This document shows positions 1-10,500 of a DNA stretch of 64,000 nucleotides, piece by piece (the first letter of the stretch is position 1; each line of letters starts with the position of its first letter). The DNA is taken from contig CM041197.1 of NCBI GenBank assembly GCA_023078555.1, positions 10,947,257 through 11,011,256 of the forward strand, read 5' to 3'. This DNA is from Ulva prolifera. Lineage: Eukaryota > Chlorophyta > Ulvophyceae > Ulvales > Ulvaceae. The notes beneath the pieces were generated by a model, which was not told the DNA's origin, ran no database searches, and was given only the letters and a program-made list of their open reading frames with translations. The translations under genes were made by a program, and so were the position numbers.

Positions 1-283
1 TCACTACATTCACTAGTGGCAGGATCGGAGCTGACTACGGCGACTATAGTGACCCGGGGGAGCTCGTGTGGGGGGCAGATGCGGTGTGCACCGGCACCGA
101 TCGGCCTCGCGAGGCGCGCCTTGATGAGTGCTTCTTCCCCGAGGACTTTGGAGACGCCGTGCCCGGCGCGTATGGGGACACGGGTCTGGACTTCGCCGCC
201 GAAGGGTTCACGCCGCGGGGGACATGCCAGCGCCGGGGCGGCCGGGTGCCTCGGCGTTGCCTGGCGCCAGTTTGAGATTGAAG
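1..283 (+). pseudogene. 3' end of SRCR gene copy 0 (last SRCR domain), frameshifted
   Basis: This is the C-terminal half of an SRCR domain matching the eighth SRCR domain of the downstream copies. It shows the loop GADYGDYSDPGE, then AVCTG, then RLDECFFPEDFGDA, then a Cys in GTCQRRGG. The window starts inside the exon. Compared with copy 1 there is one extra C at about 249-251, which throws the last twelve codons out of frame and gives an early TGA. If that base is ignored, the end matches copy 1 residue for residue except that the final domain Cys is Trp (VAWRQFEIE against VACRQFEIE). The exon ends at the same place as in the other copies (donor GTGTGT at 284). The frameshift plus the lost Cys suggest decay of this copy, although a sequencing error could explain the single base. 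Confidence 0.8.
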
Positions 284-403
284 GTGTGTGATTCCCGAAA
301 TCTGCTTAGGCTATGAGTGATCTAGCATAGGAGGTGCATTAGTCCAACACACATGCATGCATGCATGCACATGTTCTGCACGTGTTGTGCGCGGGGTGTG
401 CAG

Positions 404-570
404 ATGATGCTGGGAAATGCTGTGCTGCTGGTCGGCACAAGCATAGCACGCGCAATGACATGGCACATTCAACTGCATGTGGTGTTGAGACCGCTCCATG
501 GCCCAGCGTTACTGCTGTTATGGATCTGATTGTGGCCATGGGACCCTGTGCAGTGCCCAACGTCATCTGA
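404..570 (+). CDS. Possible terminal exon of copy 0
   Basis: A GTGCAG acceptor at 398-403 opens a phase-1 compatible frame that starts DDAGKCCAAG, contains five Cys and ends at a TGA at 568-570. It lies in the same relative position as the terminal exon of copies 1 and 2 and is also Cys-containing. The residues do not resemble that exon, so this is only a candidate. It depends on the upstream frameshift being absent or bypassed. Confidence 0.25.
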
Positions 571-3500
571 CGGCTCTAGATCTGCCGATGTCGGCTTGAA
601 GGCACAAGTGGATTCCTTGGGGCAGCCTTAGCACACTGCCATTGTAGCGATGCTAATAAACTGCTCTCCGTGTAGTGATCATGCCTACTCTTCAGGAGTG
701 GACGAAGAAGACGGTTCCATAACAGCCTAAGGCCTTTGCCAACACATATATGAAGCAGGTGTGCTTTGCTTCAAAATTTCATTGTCAAAAATTTATATAA
801 TGTCTCTGTTGCACTCTACATCTGGACGTTTTGCTGTGGCCCATGGCGGCCAGATACCTTCGGACGAAGCCGGGAGATTTTGGATTGAATCCCCCCGTAT
901 GGCTGTACCTCCTAGTCGTGTAATCTATCATTGTACTGCCCCAACTCACTGACTTTTGCAATTCACAAGACCTACTGTGGTGGCCTTGCACCTCTTTGAG
1001 TTGTGTGATGTTTCATGGTACTCTTGCAGTCTACTGTGCACAGGCTATCTCAAATCAGGGTTCCTCACGCATGCACATGTCGGTGGATGTCTGTGGCCAC
1101 ATGTGCTATCTACGGACGTCCTGGGCATCTGGATTCGTCCATGGCGTTGTCAAAGTGGCTTGGTAGTCCAGATATTTCTACCAGAGATGATGCTGTACTT
1201 GGCACTACACCGCCTCCTCCAGTGTTCAAATGCGGACAGCACGGCAAGCGAACAAAAACCACACGTCTGTAGGGGTCCCCGCCCTTATTTCACCCTTAAC
1301 CTAAAGGCGATGCGCCCTTACCGCGCCTTAACACACCACTCATGTCCACTGGACCTCCAAAAGCTGTTACGCTAAGGGCGTATCCCTCTCGACTTGAAGG
1401 CAAGGGCGGATCCGGAGTGTATGACAAGAGCGGCTCAGTATCCTCAAGAGTACTGAACTGTTGCGTTGCCCAGTGTTCGACTGTGGTCACGGCATGCAAG
1501 CCAGTTGTTGAGATTTGACTGCTCCAATGATATTCGTGCATGGATTTCATGCATGCAATGGTGGCCAGCAGTGCACTCATGGACAACATCTGCCCACCAT
1601 GCCTGCCCACACGACCGCTTGTGGAAGTGCTGCTGGCGCATGGCAAGCACATGGCAGACAGTGTTGGCCTTGGGTGCCACTGCTCACTGCACCAGTGCAT
1701 CAACCCGATTGATGTCTTCACACTACTGCTAACACTGCATGTCAGCGTGAGGCTTGGCAGGCACTCAGAATTGGCAGCAAGGCGTTCTCAGTATGGTCTA
1801 CCATCCCAATTGTGCAAGAGCGAAATTTCAAGCACAAAAGCGGTAACAGCAAAGCGAAGGCAGCAATCGCATTCACACAAGAGGTGAGACATGTGCCAGG
1901 AATGCCTACCCTGCGTGCTCAGATAAGAGACAGTGTTGAACTTGCACACCTGCCACTGCAGTCGTCATCATGTAATCATGCCAGTGCACCATGCTGAAAT
2001 TGGACAGTGAAAAGCACATTCAACTACAAATCCCAGGAACGCTGACGCCAGGACAGGCTGATGCTTTCCTCTGGCTGGCATGCTGGCTATGACTGTGTCT
2101 TCAAGCAAGAGCAGAGTCCAAGAACATGACCAAGATCTAGGTCTAGACCGCGTGGGACGATGATCCTTTTGCTTTACCTGCGCCATGACGATGAGCCAGC
2201 TTGGCCCTACATGTATATTTCTTATCCTGCAACACATGCGTTTCATTTCAGTGCTCGGAAGCTTAGAGGCATGTAGGTGCATACGCATGCATGTTTACGT
2301 GGTCAGCTTTGGCGCGACCGTCGCCCCAAAACAGTCGACACTGCAGGAGCATATGTATGCATACGCGCGCAAGCTACTTTGGCGCGACCGCCGCTTCAAA
2401 ACTGATGTCCATGACGGGCACCGGTAGCGACAGAGTCCAAACAACACCTATCTTAGCACCAGTAGCACAGCAGAAAGAACATAACTGATATGGCCAGGAC
2501 AGGATACATGCCTATTCTGGCTACATGACGTCGCTGTTGAGGACAGAGGCTACCTGCCAACAACTGCCTTGTGAACGACGAGCCACACCGCGCCAGAGCC
2601 CCTGAACAGCATCGATCGGGGATGCGCAGAAAGCAGTCAGTTTCAAATGCACATGCTAACGAATTTCGAGCGTTGTCTGCTGAAGTGGGCATGCTACCGA
2701 CGGGAAGTGTGGTCGCAAATCGCATGCAACGACAGCAAGTTGCTGAAGGATGTTCGCTCCGGAACGACACCATATCGTGGGCGCATGGAATTTCGTTCAT
2801 GATCAATCACAGCATTGTCTGTCCAGTTTTGGGTCCGCGACGGGCTGCGAGGAGCTGTGCAACTATGCAATTGTCTTGCGATGCAACCAACATCGTCATT
2901 CTTCATATCCCACAGCCACGAGCTGCAAAGATTATTCATGAAAGAAACGCTAATAATCATGGCGACATCGATCAGACGGCACAATGTATGGGACTGTATG
3001 GGTTGCACATCGCCACATCGATGTGGCGCCTGTGCGCGACAACACCGTCTACGAACCTGGGTGAGTCTATAAGGCCAAAGAGCATACCTTTATTGCATAT
3101 TCTGCAGCGGATCCGTAAGCTGCCTGGGCAGTGGTCAAGATGGCGACCGGCTGCCGCTAACAAGTCCGCTCGTCCGTTGATGCAGCGTTTTCACCAAGCT
3201 GCTCTAGGTCACAGTGTTCTGTAAGATTACAACCTAGCAGAATACCGGGCGCTCAAGCAGCTTCCAGTCGTAATGCTGCAGTGCAGTGTATTCGACGGCT
3301 TCTTTGGCCTGACGATTCAACCACCCCCAACCGGCATGCAAACACCACGTCGGCGAACAATGCGGGCAAACGATCAAAGCATAACCTTTTTGCTACAAAG
3401 TCGGTGCTTGCCTGTGCATCGAGCCGCTGAAGCCGGGAGATAGCGCATGCACACGAACCTCGCTTCTCGAGTGGCGACCAGGACAGAAAAAGCGCATTCG

Positions 3501-3684
3501 ATTGTATGAAGCACCCAGTAGCGTCAGCCGTACACGACGCCGTAAAGAGGAAGACGCTGTCCGGGGAAACTGCAATGGGTTGTGTATCGCTTTCAAGCGG
3601 CAAAGTGTGCCGGTGCAAATCTACTGCTCCGAAGCCGATCCGTGCCTGAAATTTTCGCAGCCACCGTATGTCACAATGACATGT
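571..3684. other. No supportable gene
   Basis: About 3.1 kb without a recognisable domain, RNA gene or transposon terminus. The longest open frames (for example 2571-3224, 217 codons, beginning with GTG) lack coding character and splice context. A diverged 24-bp direct repeat with core TTTGGCGCGACCG occurs at about 2307 and 2379. It does not match the 3' flank of copies 1-3, so the flank of copy 0 is unique here. Confidence 0.5.
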
Positions 3685-4165
3685 CTTCTGCTTCCGGACA
3701 CATTTCCTACCAATGTAGTCACAGCATGCCAATATATTTTCATTACAGAACATGTGTGAGGTCCAGATCCTCAGCACTGAAATCTCCACCCTTTCCTGCA
3801 TCTGTGGAGCGGCAACGAATGGATTGGCTGCTGCTTCCAGATAGCTTTGAAACAATCCTCATCAAAGCATGCCAATAGCTTTGCCTACGATGTTTGAGGT
3901 CCAGGTCCTCAGCACTGACATCTCCAGCCTTGCCTGCATCTGTGGAGCGGCAACGAATGGATTGCCTACTGCTTCCAGATAGCTATGAAACAATCTGCAA
4001 CACAGCATGCCAATGGCTTTGTCTACGATGTCTGAGGTCCAGATCCTCAGCACTGACATCTCCAGCCTTGCCTGCATCTGTGGAGCGGCAACCAATGGAT
4101 TGCCTGCTGCTTCCAGATAGCTTTGAAACAATCTGCAACACAGCATGCCAATGGCTTTGTCTACT
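3685..4165. repeat. 138-bp tandem repeat, about 3.5 units
   Basis: The landmark CATGCCAAT recurs at 3725, 3868, 4006 and 4144, giving spacings of 143, 138 and 138. The last two full units are nearly identical; the first is diverged. Because 138 is 46 x 3, the minus strand stays open through the array and would encode 46-residue repeats with motifs such as SYLEAAGNP and AAPQMQARLEMSVLR. No start or gene context supports translation, so I call it a repeat. Confidence 0.85.
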
Positions 4166-4737
4166 GGTCATGGCCTCGAGGGCTGACGGCCAAGGCTGTC
4201 CATAGTGCGCAGCAGAGCTATACTTCCGAATCTCTAGTAGTACCGAGTCTTTACATTGATGCAAAGCTCGAGATCTCAGTTTCAATTTCAACATACTGTT
4301 TAGTGTTGACATCCGCTGCAGGGCATCTGCACACAAGTTGTGTACCAAGTGCAAGTATGAATGCTGGCTCCAAAGCTCACGGATGTATACAGTCTGAGGT
4401 AGAAGAGTGCACTGGCTGCGGCCATCATTCTGCATGCATTGGCAGTACGTGTAATGCTGCTGAGCTGGCCTGAGATGTGTCTTATGCATGGCTGAGCTGC
4501 CGGGTTCAGTGTGCGATCTTCGAAAATTTGAAGTTTCCCTGATTAGCCAGCTACGCGGAGGGACACGCTGCAAGATCTGACGTCCTGTCCATGCTGGAAG
4601 ACGTGCTGTCCCCCTCGCGAAGCATGCTGCAGATATCCGGGTTAAGTGTCGCTCGGCCACGGCAGATTCGATGCGTCAAGGGATTCTCGAGTGTCTACAG
4701 CGCGCATGATGTCGGTGGGCCTTGCGGTCTGCTGGCC
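4166..4737. other. No supportable gene
   Basis: Unique sequence between the 138-bp array and the start of the spacer homology at about 4738. Nothing recognisable is seen in it. Confidence 0.5.
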
Positions 4738-5560
4738 AACGCTTGGTGCGGACGACCGCCGAGAGCGCTTTGCATGGTGACATTTCGGGTGGGTGCACAG
4801 TACCCATGCATACTACACCACCACGGTGGCCATGCACCTGACCCAGGCCGAAACGTGTCTAGCCGGTCCGTGATGTTCATGTAATACAGCATCAGCCGGG
4901 CTGTGGTACGTGCTTGTATCTGGCCTAGTGCCATGACTGCGTGAGTGGATTTGCGTGTGTATAGTCCTATAGTCCTGGCGACGGCTCGCTGTCCGGCCTC
5001 TGTCCTTTGTAACTGCATACATCATAACCAGTGAACTTCCTACCTCAGTACATGCACCTGACCCATGTCTCATTGCAGCTGCAGCGTGGAATCCACGTGT
5101 CGCTTGCCAGGCAAGTCATCTCGGGAGCTGCCCACCATTTGAATGACAAAGGGTTTATGCTGAAGCTGCATGCGACTCAGCAATTGCTTGCGCCCGCAAT
5201 TGGCGCAAACTCACAGAACAGGACGCAGTACGTACGTACCAGCTTCATGCCACATTGCATGAAGTGCTAGCATCGCATAAAAGAGCAGCCAATAGCACAA
5301 GCGGCGTCCGCAAGTCGATAGCTATAGCTGCTTCTTCTGATAAAGCCCCGGAAGAAAAATGTCACAGTTCTACGTTCCTGCTCGCCAAAAAGGCGACGCA
5401 TTCCTGACTTGAAGAACAGAGCACGTTGGCTGTGGGCTAGGAGCAGCGATTGGACGCAATACAGAGGTGCGTTTGAAGGTGGTTTCGCAGTGATGGACTT
5501 GATGCTCTCATGAGTGCATTGACTTGATTCCACAGGATACGAGCGGTTCTGAACATTAAA
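4738..5560 (-). pseudogene. Relic of spacer gene Y (copy 0 spacer)
   Basis: This stretch aligns, with many differences, to 19797-20520 and 43471-44120, where gene Y has its last exon. On the minus strand the peptide pattern VAFLASRNVEL matches IAVFTSRNVDL of the intact copy. The next codon is TGA at 5362-5364, where the intact copy has TGG (Trp). Frameshifts follow before a second conserved block (MKLVRT...LFCEF, intact MELVRTNRALFCEL). It lacks the 116-bp retroelement tail found in the later copies and so shows the state before that insertion. Confidence 0.65.
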
Positions 5561-6984
5561 CATTTTAATGTATGGCTTTAGGCTTCCGGGTAATGCTTCG
5601 CACTGCATGGCCTTTGAATGCCTGGCTATAGGCCAACGGCACTGTGCTCTGCAGTAGCTATAGAGTCCTGCTGCGACCATTGTCGCGCTGCGAGATTGAA
5701 TTGGGAATTTTTGAAGTTGAGAGGTGAGTTTCGCTAGCCTGTTGACGGTGTAGCGCGCTTGAGTTGTTAAGCTTCGTCAGACATGGTACGGTCATGGTCA
5801 TATCGTTGACCAAGGCTGACCGACGCCTATGGAAGAGCACACACAAGCGCGGCTATGTTTATATAATTACACGTTCGTGTCCAGCTGAAAGCTGAGCTTC
5901 CTGGTCGTGAAGCGGACGTGTTGGCGATGGACATGTGCCACAGCAGCGACGATCATCAGCCACAGTTCCAGTCGTCAACGCGCATTGACACGTTGAAATA
6001 TGTTCACGTTTGTGTGCCAATTAGAGCTTCACCAACTGGCACAGCCCGGCACCGCAGCGTTGGAAAATCAAGGGGAAAATCGGCAGTGCAGTTTGTGCCA
6101 CTGCCCCAGATGCAGTGTAAACGTTCGGAACGATGTGCATGTGCGACGGATGACATCCTCGCAGTTGTAATTTTGAGCAAACTTTTGCGTGGCATTGCAT
6201 TCCCTGTGACGACATGGTGGTCCTTATCGTTTCCATGCATTGCAGTGCCCTGCACAGTATGGCCAGTGAGCATGCATTACAAGTGTGATGCACTTGTTTT
6301 ATCTGGTATGTGTAGTTTGCTGCGCATGTTGTTGGGGTTTCTGGGCGTGTTGTTCTGCTTGCTTACTTGCTTCCTTCTTTTCGCGGTGCTTCCCGCCTTG
6401 CTGCCTTTGTCCTTGTAACACTTGTTTTATCTTGATGCTGCCCAGCAGCAGAGTTCTGCATCGCAGCTTGATCGCATGGACATTACATATGCCATGGCAT
6501 ATGTGGTGCTCATGCGACCAGCAATATGCACAATTCTACAATCTGGACATTGTATACTGGATGACTTCAAACCTCAGTCCATAGCCACCCACAGCAGCCT
6601 ACATAAGCAGGAACACCTGAGGTAGTTTCCTGCAGTCAGCATTGTGGCCATGGCAGCCACAACCATGTGATGAAATATCTCCAGATGGGTGATTCTGTGT
6701 CATGCTGTAGTAAACCCCAACTACCAGACTACCAGACATAGTGTTGCAACCACAAATTTGAAATTTGTGGAAGGGCTACAGCCACTGCAGAGCCCCATGT
6801 CGCATCATTGACACCAGCACTGCCCAGTATCACAGACTCAAGTAGCATTACCCTAGCCACACTGCTGCCACCAAGTCACATTACCCTACCCATCAGACGA
6901 CCATGCAAAACCAAAAGCAACCCACTTGCTGCTGCTAGCTTCAGACAAAGGCATCCAAAGCTCTGTCCCTGCAGCCCTGCAGAG
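5561..6984. other. Spacer, diverged copy of the region upstream of the SRCR gene
   Basis: Parts of 5918-6300 are alignable to 20930-21330; the shared landmark is GCAGTGTAAACG followed by a conserved ATGATGTGCATGTGCGA-like stretch. It therefore belongs to the tandem unit. A small hydrophobic frame at about 6309-6418 exists in T-rich sequence but has no conserved counterpart in the other spacers. No gene is supported. Confidence 0.45.
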
Positions 6985-7062
6985 ATGATACCACCATATC
7001 ATGGTACCATGGTGTCGTGGTACCATGAAGTGGCATCATGGTATCATGCACCATGCACCATG
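6985..7062. repeat. ATGGTACCAT-rich imperfect inverted repeat
   Basis: The 10-bp palindrome ATGGTACCAT at 7001-7010 is followed by GTGGTACCATG and CATGGTATCATG, and preceded by ATGATACCACCAT. The whole stretch can fold as an imperfect hairpin. It lies about 200 bp upstream of the copy 1 start codon and is not present at the same place in copies 2 and 3. Confidence 0.6.
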
Positions 7063-7129
7063 AGGCCCCCAACCCTCACCCTCTCCCCCACCCCAACCAC
7101 TAACCTGCAGCTGCACCAGCCCCATGCCT

Positions 7130-7250
7130 GCACCTCTGCCCACCGCTTCCCGCCCAGTGCTAAGCCTATTTCGAGTATGGCGCACCAAACCCGAGCGCTG
7201 CAGCCGCCTACTTGCCCTCACCCGACCAACGCAGCTGAATAATCCATGCC
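7130..7250 (+). promoter_or_regulatory. Conserved upstream block / 5' UTR of SRCR gene copy 1
   Basis: This stretch is alignable to the same distance upstream of copies 2 and 3 (about 21570-21687 and 45906-46023). Shared words include CACTGCAGCCGCC-like and GCAGCTGA segments just before the start codon. Introns and spacers around it are more diverged, so it probably holds the core promoter and 5' leader. No TATA box is evident and the start of transcription cannot be placed. Confidence 0.35.
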
Positions 7251-7575
7251 ATGCTGCAGATGGCTGCACAGCCCCGATGCTCTGCTGCGCATGCGGCAGC
7301 GGTGGCTCTCGCCGTGCTCCTCACCGCCGCCCCGGCCTTCGCCGAGGTGCCGACCATCGACCTGATCTCCGTTGGCGCCCGGGCGCCGGGCCGGCCGGCG
7401 CGCCCGGCGCGGCCGTCGCGGCCGTCGCGACCGGCGCGCCCCGCACGCCCCGGCCGCTCCACTCCGGCCCCGGCGCCCAGCGGGGGAGATGCCATCGTGC
7501 CTGACCCTGCAACGCCTGTCATCGAGCCGCCCGCAGGCGCAATCCCCGAGGCGCCCCCGACGGACGTTCCAGGGG
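7251..7575 (+). CDS. Exon 1: signal peptide and Arg-Pro-X linker
   Basis: The N-terminus has a basic start, a hydrophobic core (AAAVALAVLLTAAPAFA) and an Ala-X-Ala-like cleavage site before EVPT. It is followed by a linker with seven successive Arg-Pro-X triplets and a PAPAP stretch, then PPAGAIPEAPPTDVPGG. Such Pro-rich linkers resemble the extensin-like spacers of algal wall glycoproteins. Copies 2 and 3 have a shorter triplet run. The donor GTAAGA at 7576 leaves phase 1. Confidence 0.8.
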
Positions 7576-10500
7576 GTAAGATACTGCAGATCCCCTGGGT
7601 GAACACATGCGTCGCAAACTGTGTGGCACAACGTGCCTGCTACAGCCGGCAGGGGAGCCCGCTCGCGTCTGGCGACTCAGGTCACCACCAGGACTGCCTT
7701 GACCTCCACAGTGTAGCTGATGTGCTGGCGATCCTGGTCACCTGCATGGCCTGCAGGGCTGCCTAGGTCACCATCCACAGCGTAGCTTAGTGATGGTGTC
7801 TAGTTGAGTGAATGTTAAGCTGGAGCAGAGCAGTTGTATGCCTTGACGCATGACGGGCTACGGCTGTAGGGAGGGTCACCATACTTCTCAGTATGCCACA
7901 TGCACGCTCGTGCATGCGTTCCAGTCCAGATCGGTCGGGCGTATATGCATTCAAAGCTGGCTACCCTGCCGTCATGCATGTCAGTCTAGGGTCCACTGCC
8001 TTGCCTAGACTGCATTGCCGGAGCTCACTGCTGCTGTCCATGTGCAGAGGAGGGGGATCTGAGGCTGGTGGGGAGGGTCGACGTGAATGGCTTTGCTACC
8101 GGCGCCGTCCAGGTCTTCCACAACGGTGCCTACGGCGCAGTCTGCAATGAGGGCTTTGACGCAGCGGCCGCAGACGTCGCGTGCCGGCAGCTGGGCTTTG
8201 TCGGCGGTACCAATATCCCGCTGGCAATCAGAGGTAGCTTGGACAGAAGGCAGCAACGCTCTCTAATCGAGGTCCGTGCCTCCTTCATGTGTAAAATGCA
8301 TGTACTGCTTTCACATCACAGGCAGCGCCACGCCGCCTTCCCCTGTGCAGCGTTGAGGTGCCTGATGGCACGTGTCATTGTGTATATCTGAGTTCCATAA
8401 ACAGCGCCATCGGTCTGGCTACTTGAATCCATGCAAATGTGCATTTCATGTATGTGTGCTTGAGGAAATGCCGAGCTTGAGAATGGCTAGGTTCAGATGG
8501 AGCTGCCTTCCTGCTTCCGCGCATGCTTGCTAGAGCACTTTGTCCACAGGTGCGCTTGTTTTGATGTTTTGGAAATTTTAATCCGAGGATTTGTGGAAGT
8601 GTTGTGACGTGGGTTTTCAGTAGATGACATAGCTGTAGGCGGCACATCTGTGGGCGTTACTGCTTTTGTTGCTATGTGAGTCTTTGCGGTGACACAGCTA
8701 TGGAGTCCTGAGCTGCCCTCTGATTCAACTTTCCCACCATGCCATGATGCAATTTTGCAGATGCCATACAATCCAGAAATCAAACTCTGCGACAACAGTT
8801 GTGTCGGTGCTTGTCGACTGGAAGTACCAGGAACCGCTGTTGAGAGATGTAGCACATCAACAAGTCTGCGGTGTACTCAAGAACTGACTGGTGCTAGCTT
8901 TGAGCCAGTGCAGCTGCATGCAGTCCATCCTGGCCCCCATGGTGCTGGAGAACCTGGCGTGCACGGGCACTGAGGAGCGCCTCGTGGATTGCCTCGGCTC
9001 CCGAGACCCTCCGGACTACGGCTTTGACCCCGACTATGTCTACACATACTACGGCTTCAGAACCGATGGCTGCGACCCCCTCGGTCAAACGTATGCCTTT
9101 GTGGCCTGTGGCACTGAGACTGGCCCAGGTGCGGCACCCTGCTGCTCGAGGTCACGATGTTTGCGGTGGCACATGCATTACGCAGCGGCGGCTCCATGTG
9201 GGAGGTGGCCCCACTGGAGCTGCTCTCTGTCCTAGTGGGCGGGTGCATGGACTCTCTGTCGCGGCTTGAACTCACCATGATATCATATCGCAGAGCTTCG
9301 GCTCTGTTACAGGTGGCTTCAGGTGACCTGATGATGCGCAGCACTGACAGCCAATCTGCCACTGTCTTAAGCTCAATTGCCACTGTGTATGTATGCAAGT
9401 TGAATATGTACTGGCTGCCACGTTCGATTGCCTGGCGCAGAATAGCTCCGCACACAAGCACATCTTCTGCCGAGTCGTGTCTGAACGTGAAGGGCTATCC
9501 CCCCTGCAGCCACAACCATGCATGCGTACGGGCCATGTCTGGCGCGATGTCATATTGCACCTTCAGACCTGCATGCTTACGTGCCAGTTCAGATCTCTCA
9601 CGTTGCACATCGGTGTGCACATAAACAAAAATGCAACACCATGTGCGCCCAGACGAACATACTATAGTATACTAGTATTCAGACGCAGACACTGTGCGTA
9701 GCGACCTACAGTCAGCAACCTACAGTCAGCAACCTACAGTCAGCAACCTACAGTCACCTGTAGCAATGCATCCGCTGCATTTCATATGCCATCCAATCTG
9801 GACATCTTCGTGACCACGTTGCAAGCTCAGTGAAGGACAATGACGGGGGGGAGCCATCTCTCATATGTGATGCATGCCTGCAATGCCATCTCGTCGCACG
9901 CATGGAGCCTGCCTGCAAGGTTCCAGAAGGAAAGTGCAGGGATCGCCGTTGCGGTATCGTCCAGGTACATTCAAAGCATGCTCTCAACGCTGTGCAGATG
10001 CGGGAGACCTGCGGCTGACCGGAGGCCTGACCTCCGAGGACGGCAACTCGCAGTTTGGGCGGCTCGAGGTCTTCAACGACGGCGGCTGGGGCACCGTCTG
10101 CGACCGCACCGGCCGAGGGTTTGGCGGGAATCGGGGTCTCGCAGCGTTCTCTGACGAGTCGGTTGATGTCGCCTGCCAGCAGCTCGGCTTCGCTCAGGGC
10201 TCCAAGACCCAGCTTTCCGTGCGCCCCTGAGCCATTTTCCTGCTGACCATACCTGATTGACAACCAGCCTGTTCAGTGTCTGCTAGCTGAGCCGCGGTGC
10301 ATGCCCAGGCGCCCTGTCTGCTCACTCGCGTGCTGCATGCCGTTGGCAGTGTGTGTTGATGGCGGTGGCGCGCATGGCATGCATACACACATACATGGAT
10401 TCCTAGGAACGGCCCCCAATACCCGGCCTCTATCCTTTGTAGCTACATATACACAACATTCAGTTACACATGCTTTGTTCGAGTAGACACTCTGCTGGCG

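Noticed and set aside
2571-3224. 217-codon open frame
   Set aside because: It begins with GTG, shows no domain or splice context, and is not part of the repeated unit. I could not support it as a gene.
6309-6418. Small hydrophobic peptide
   Set aside because: T-rich DNA gives Leu/Phe-rich frames by chance, and the other spacers do not conserve it.
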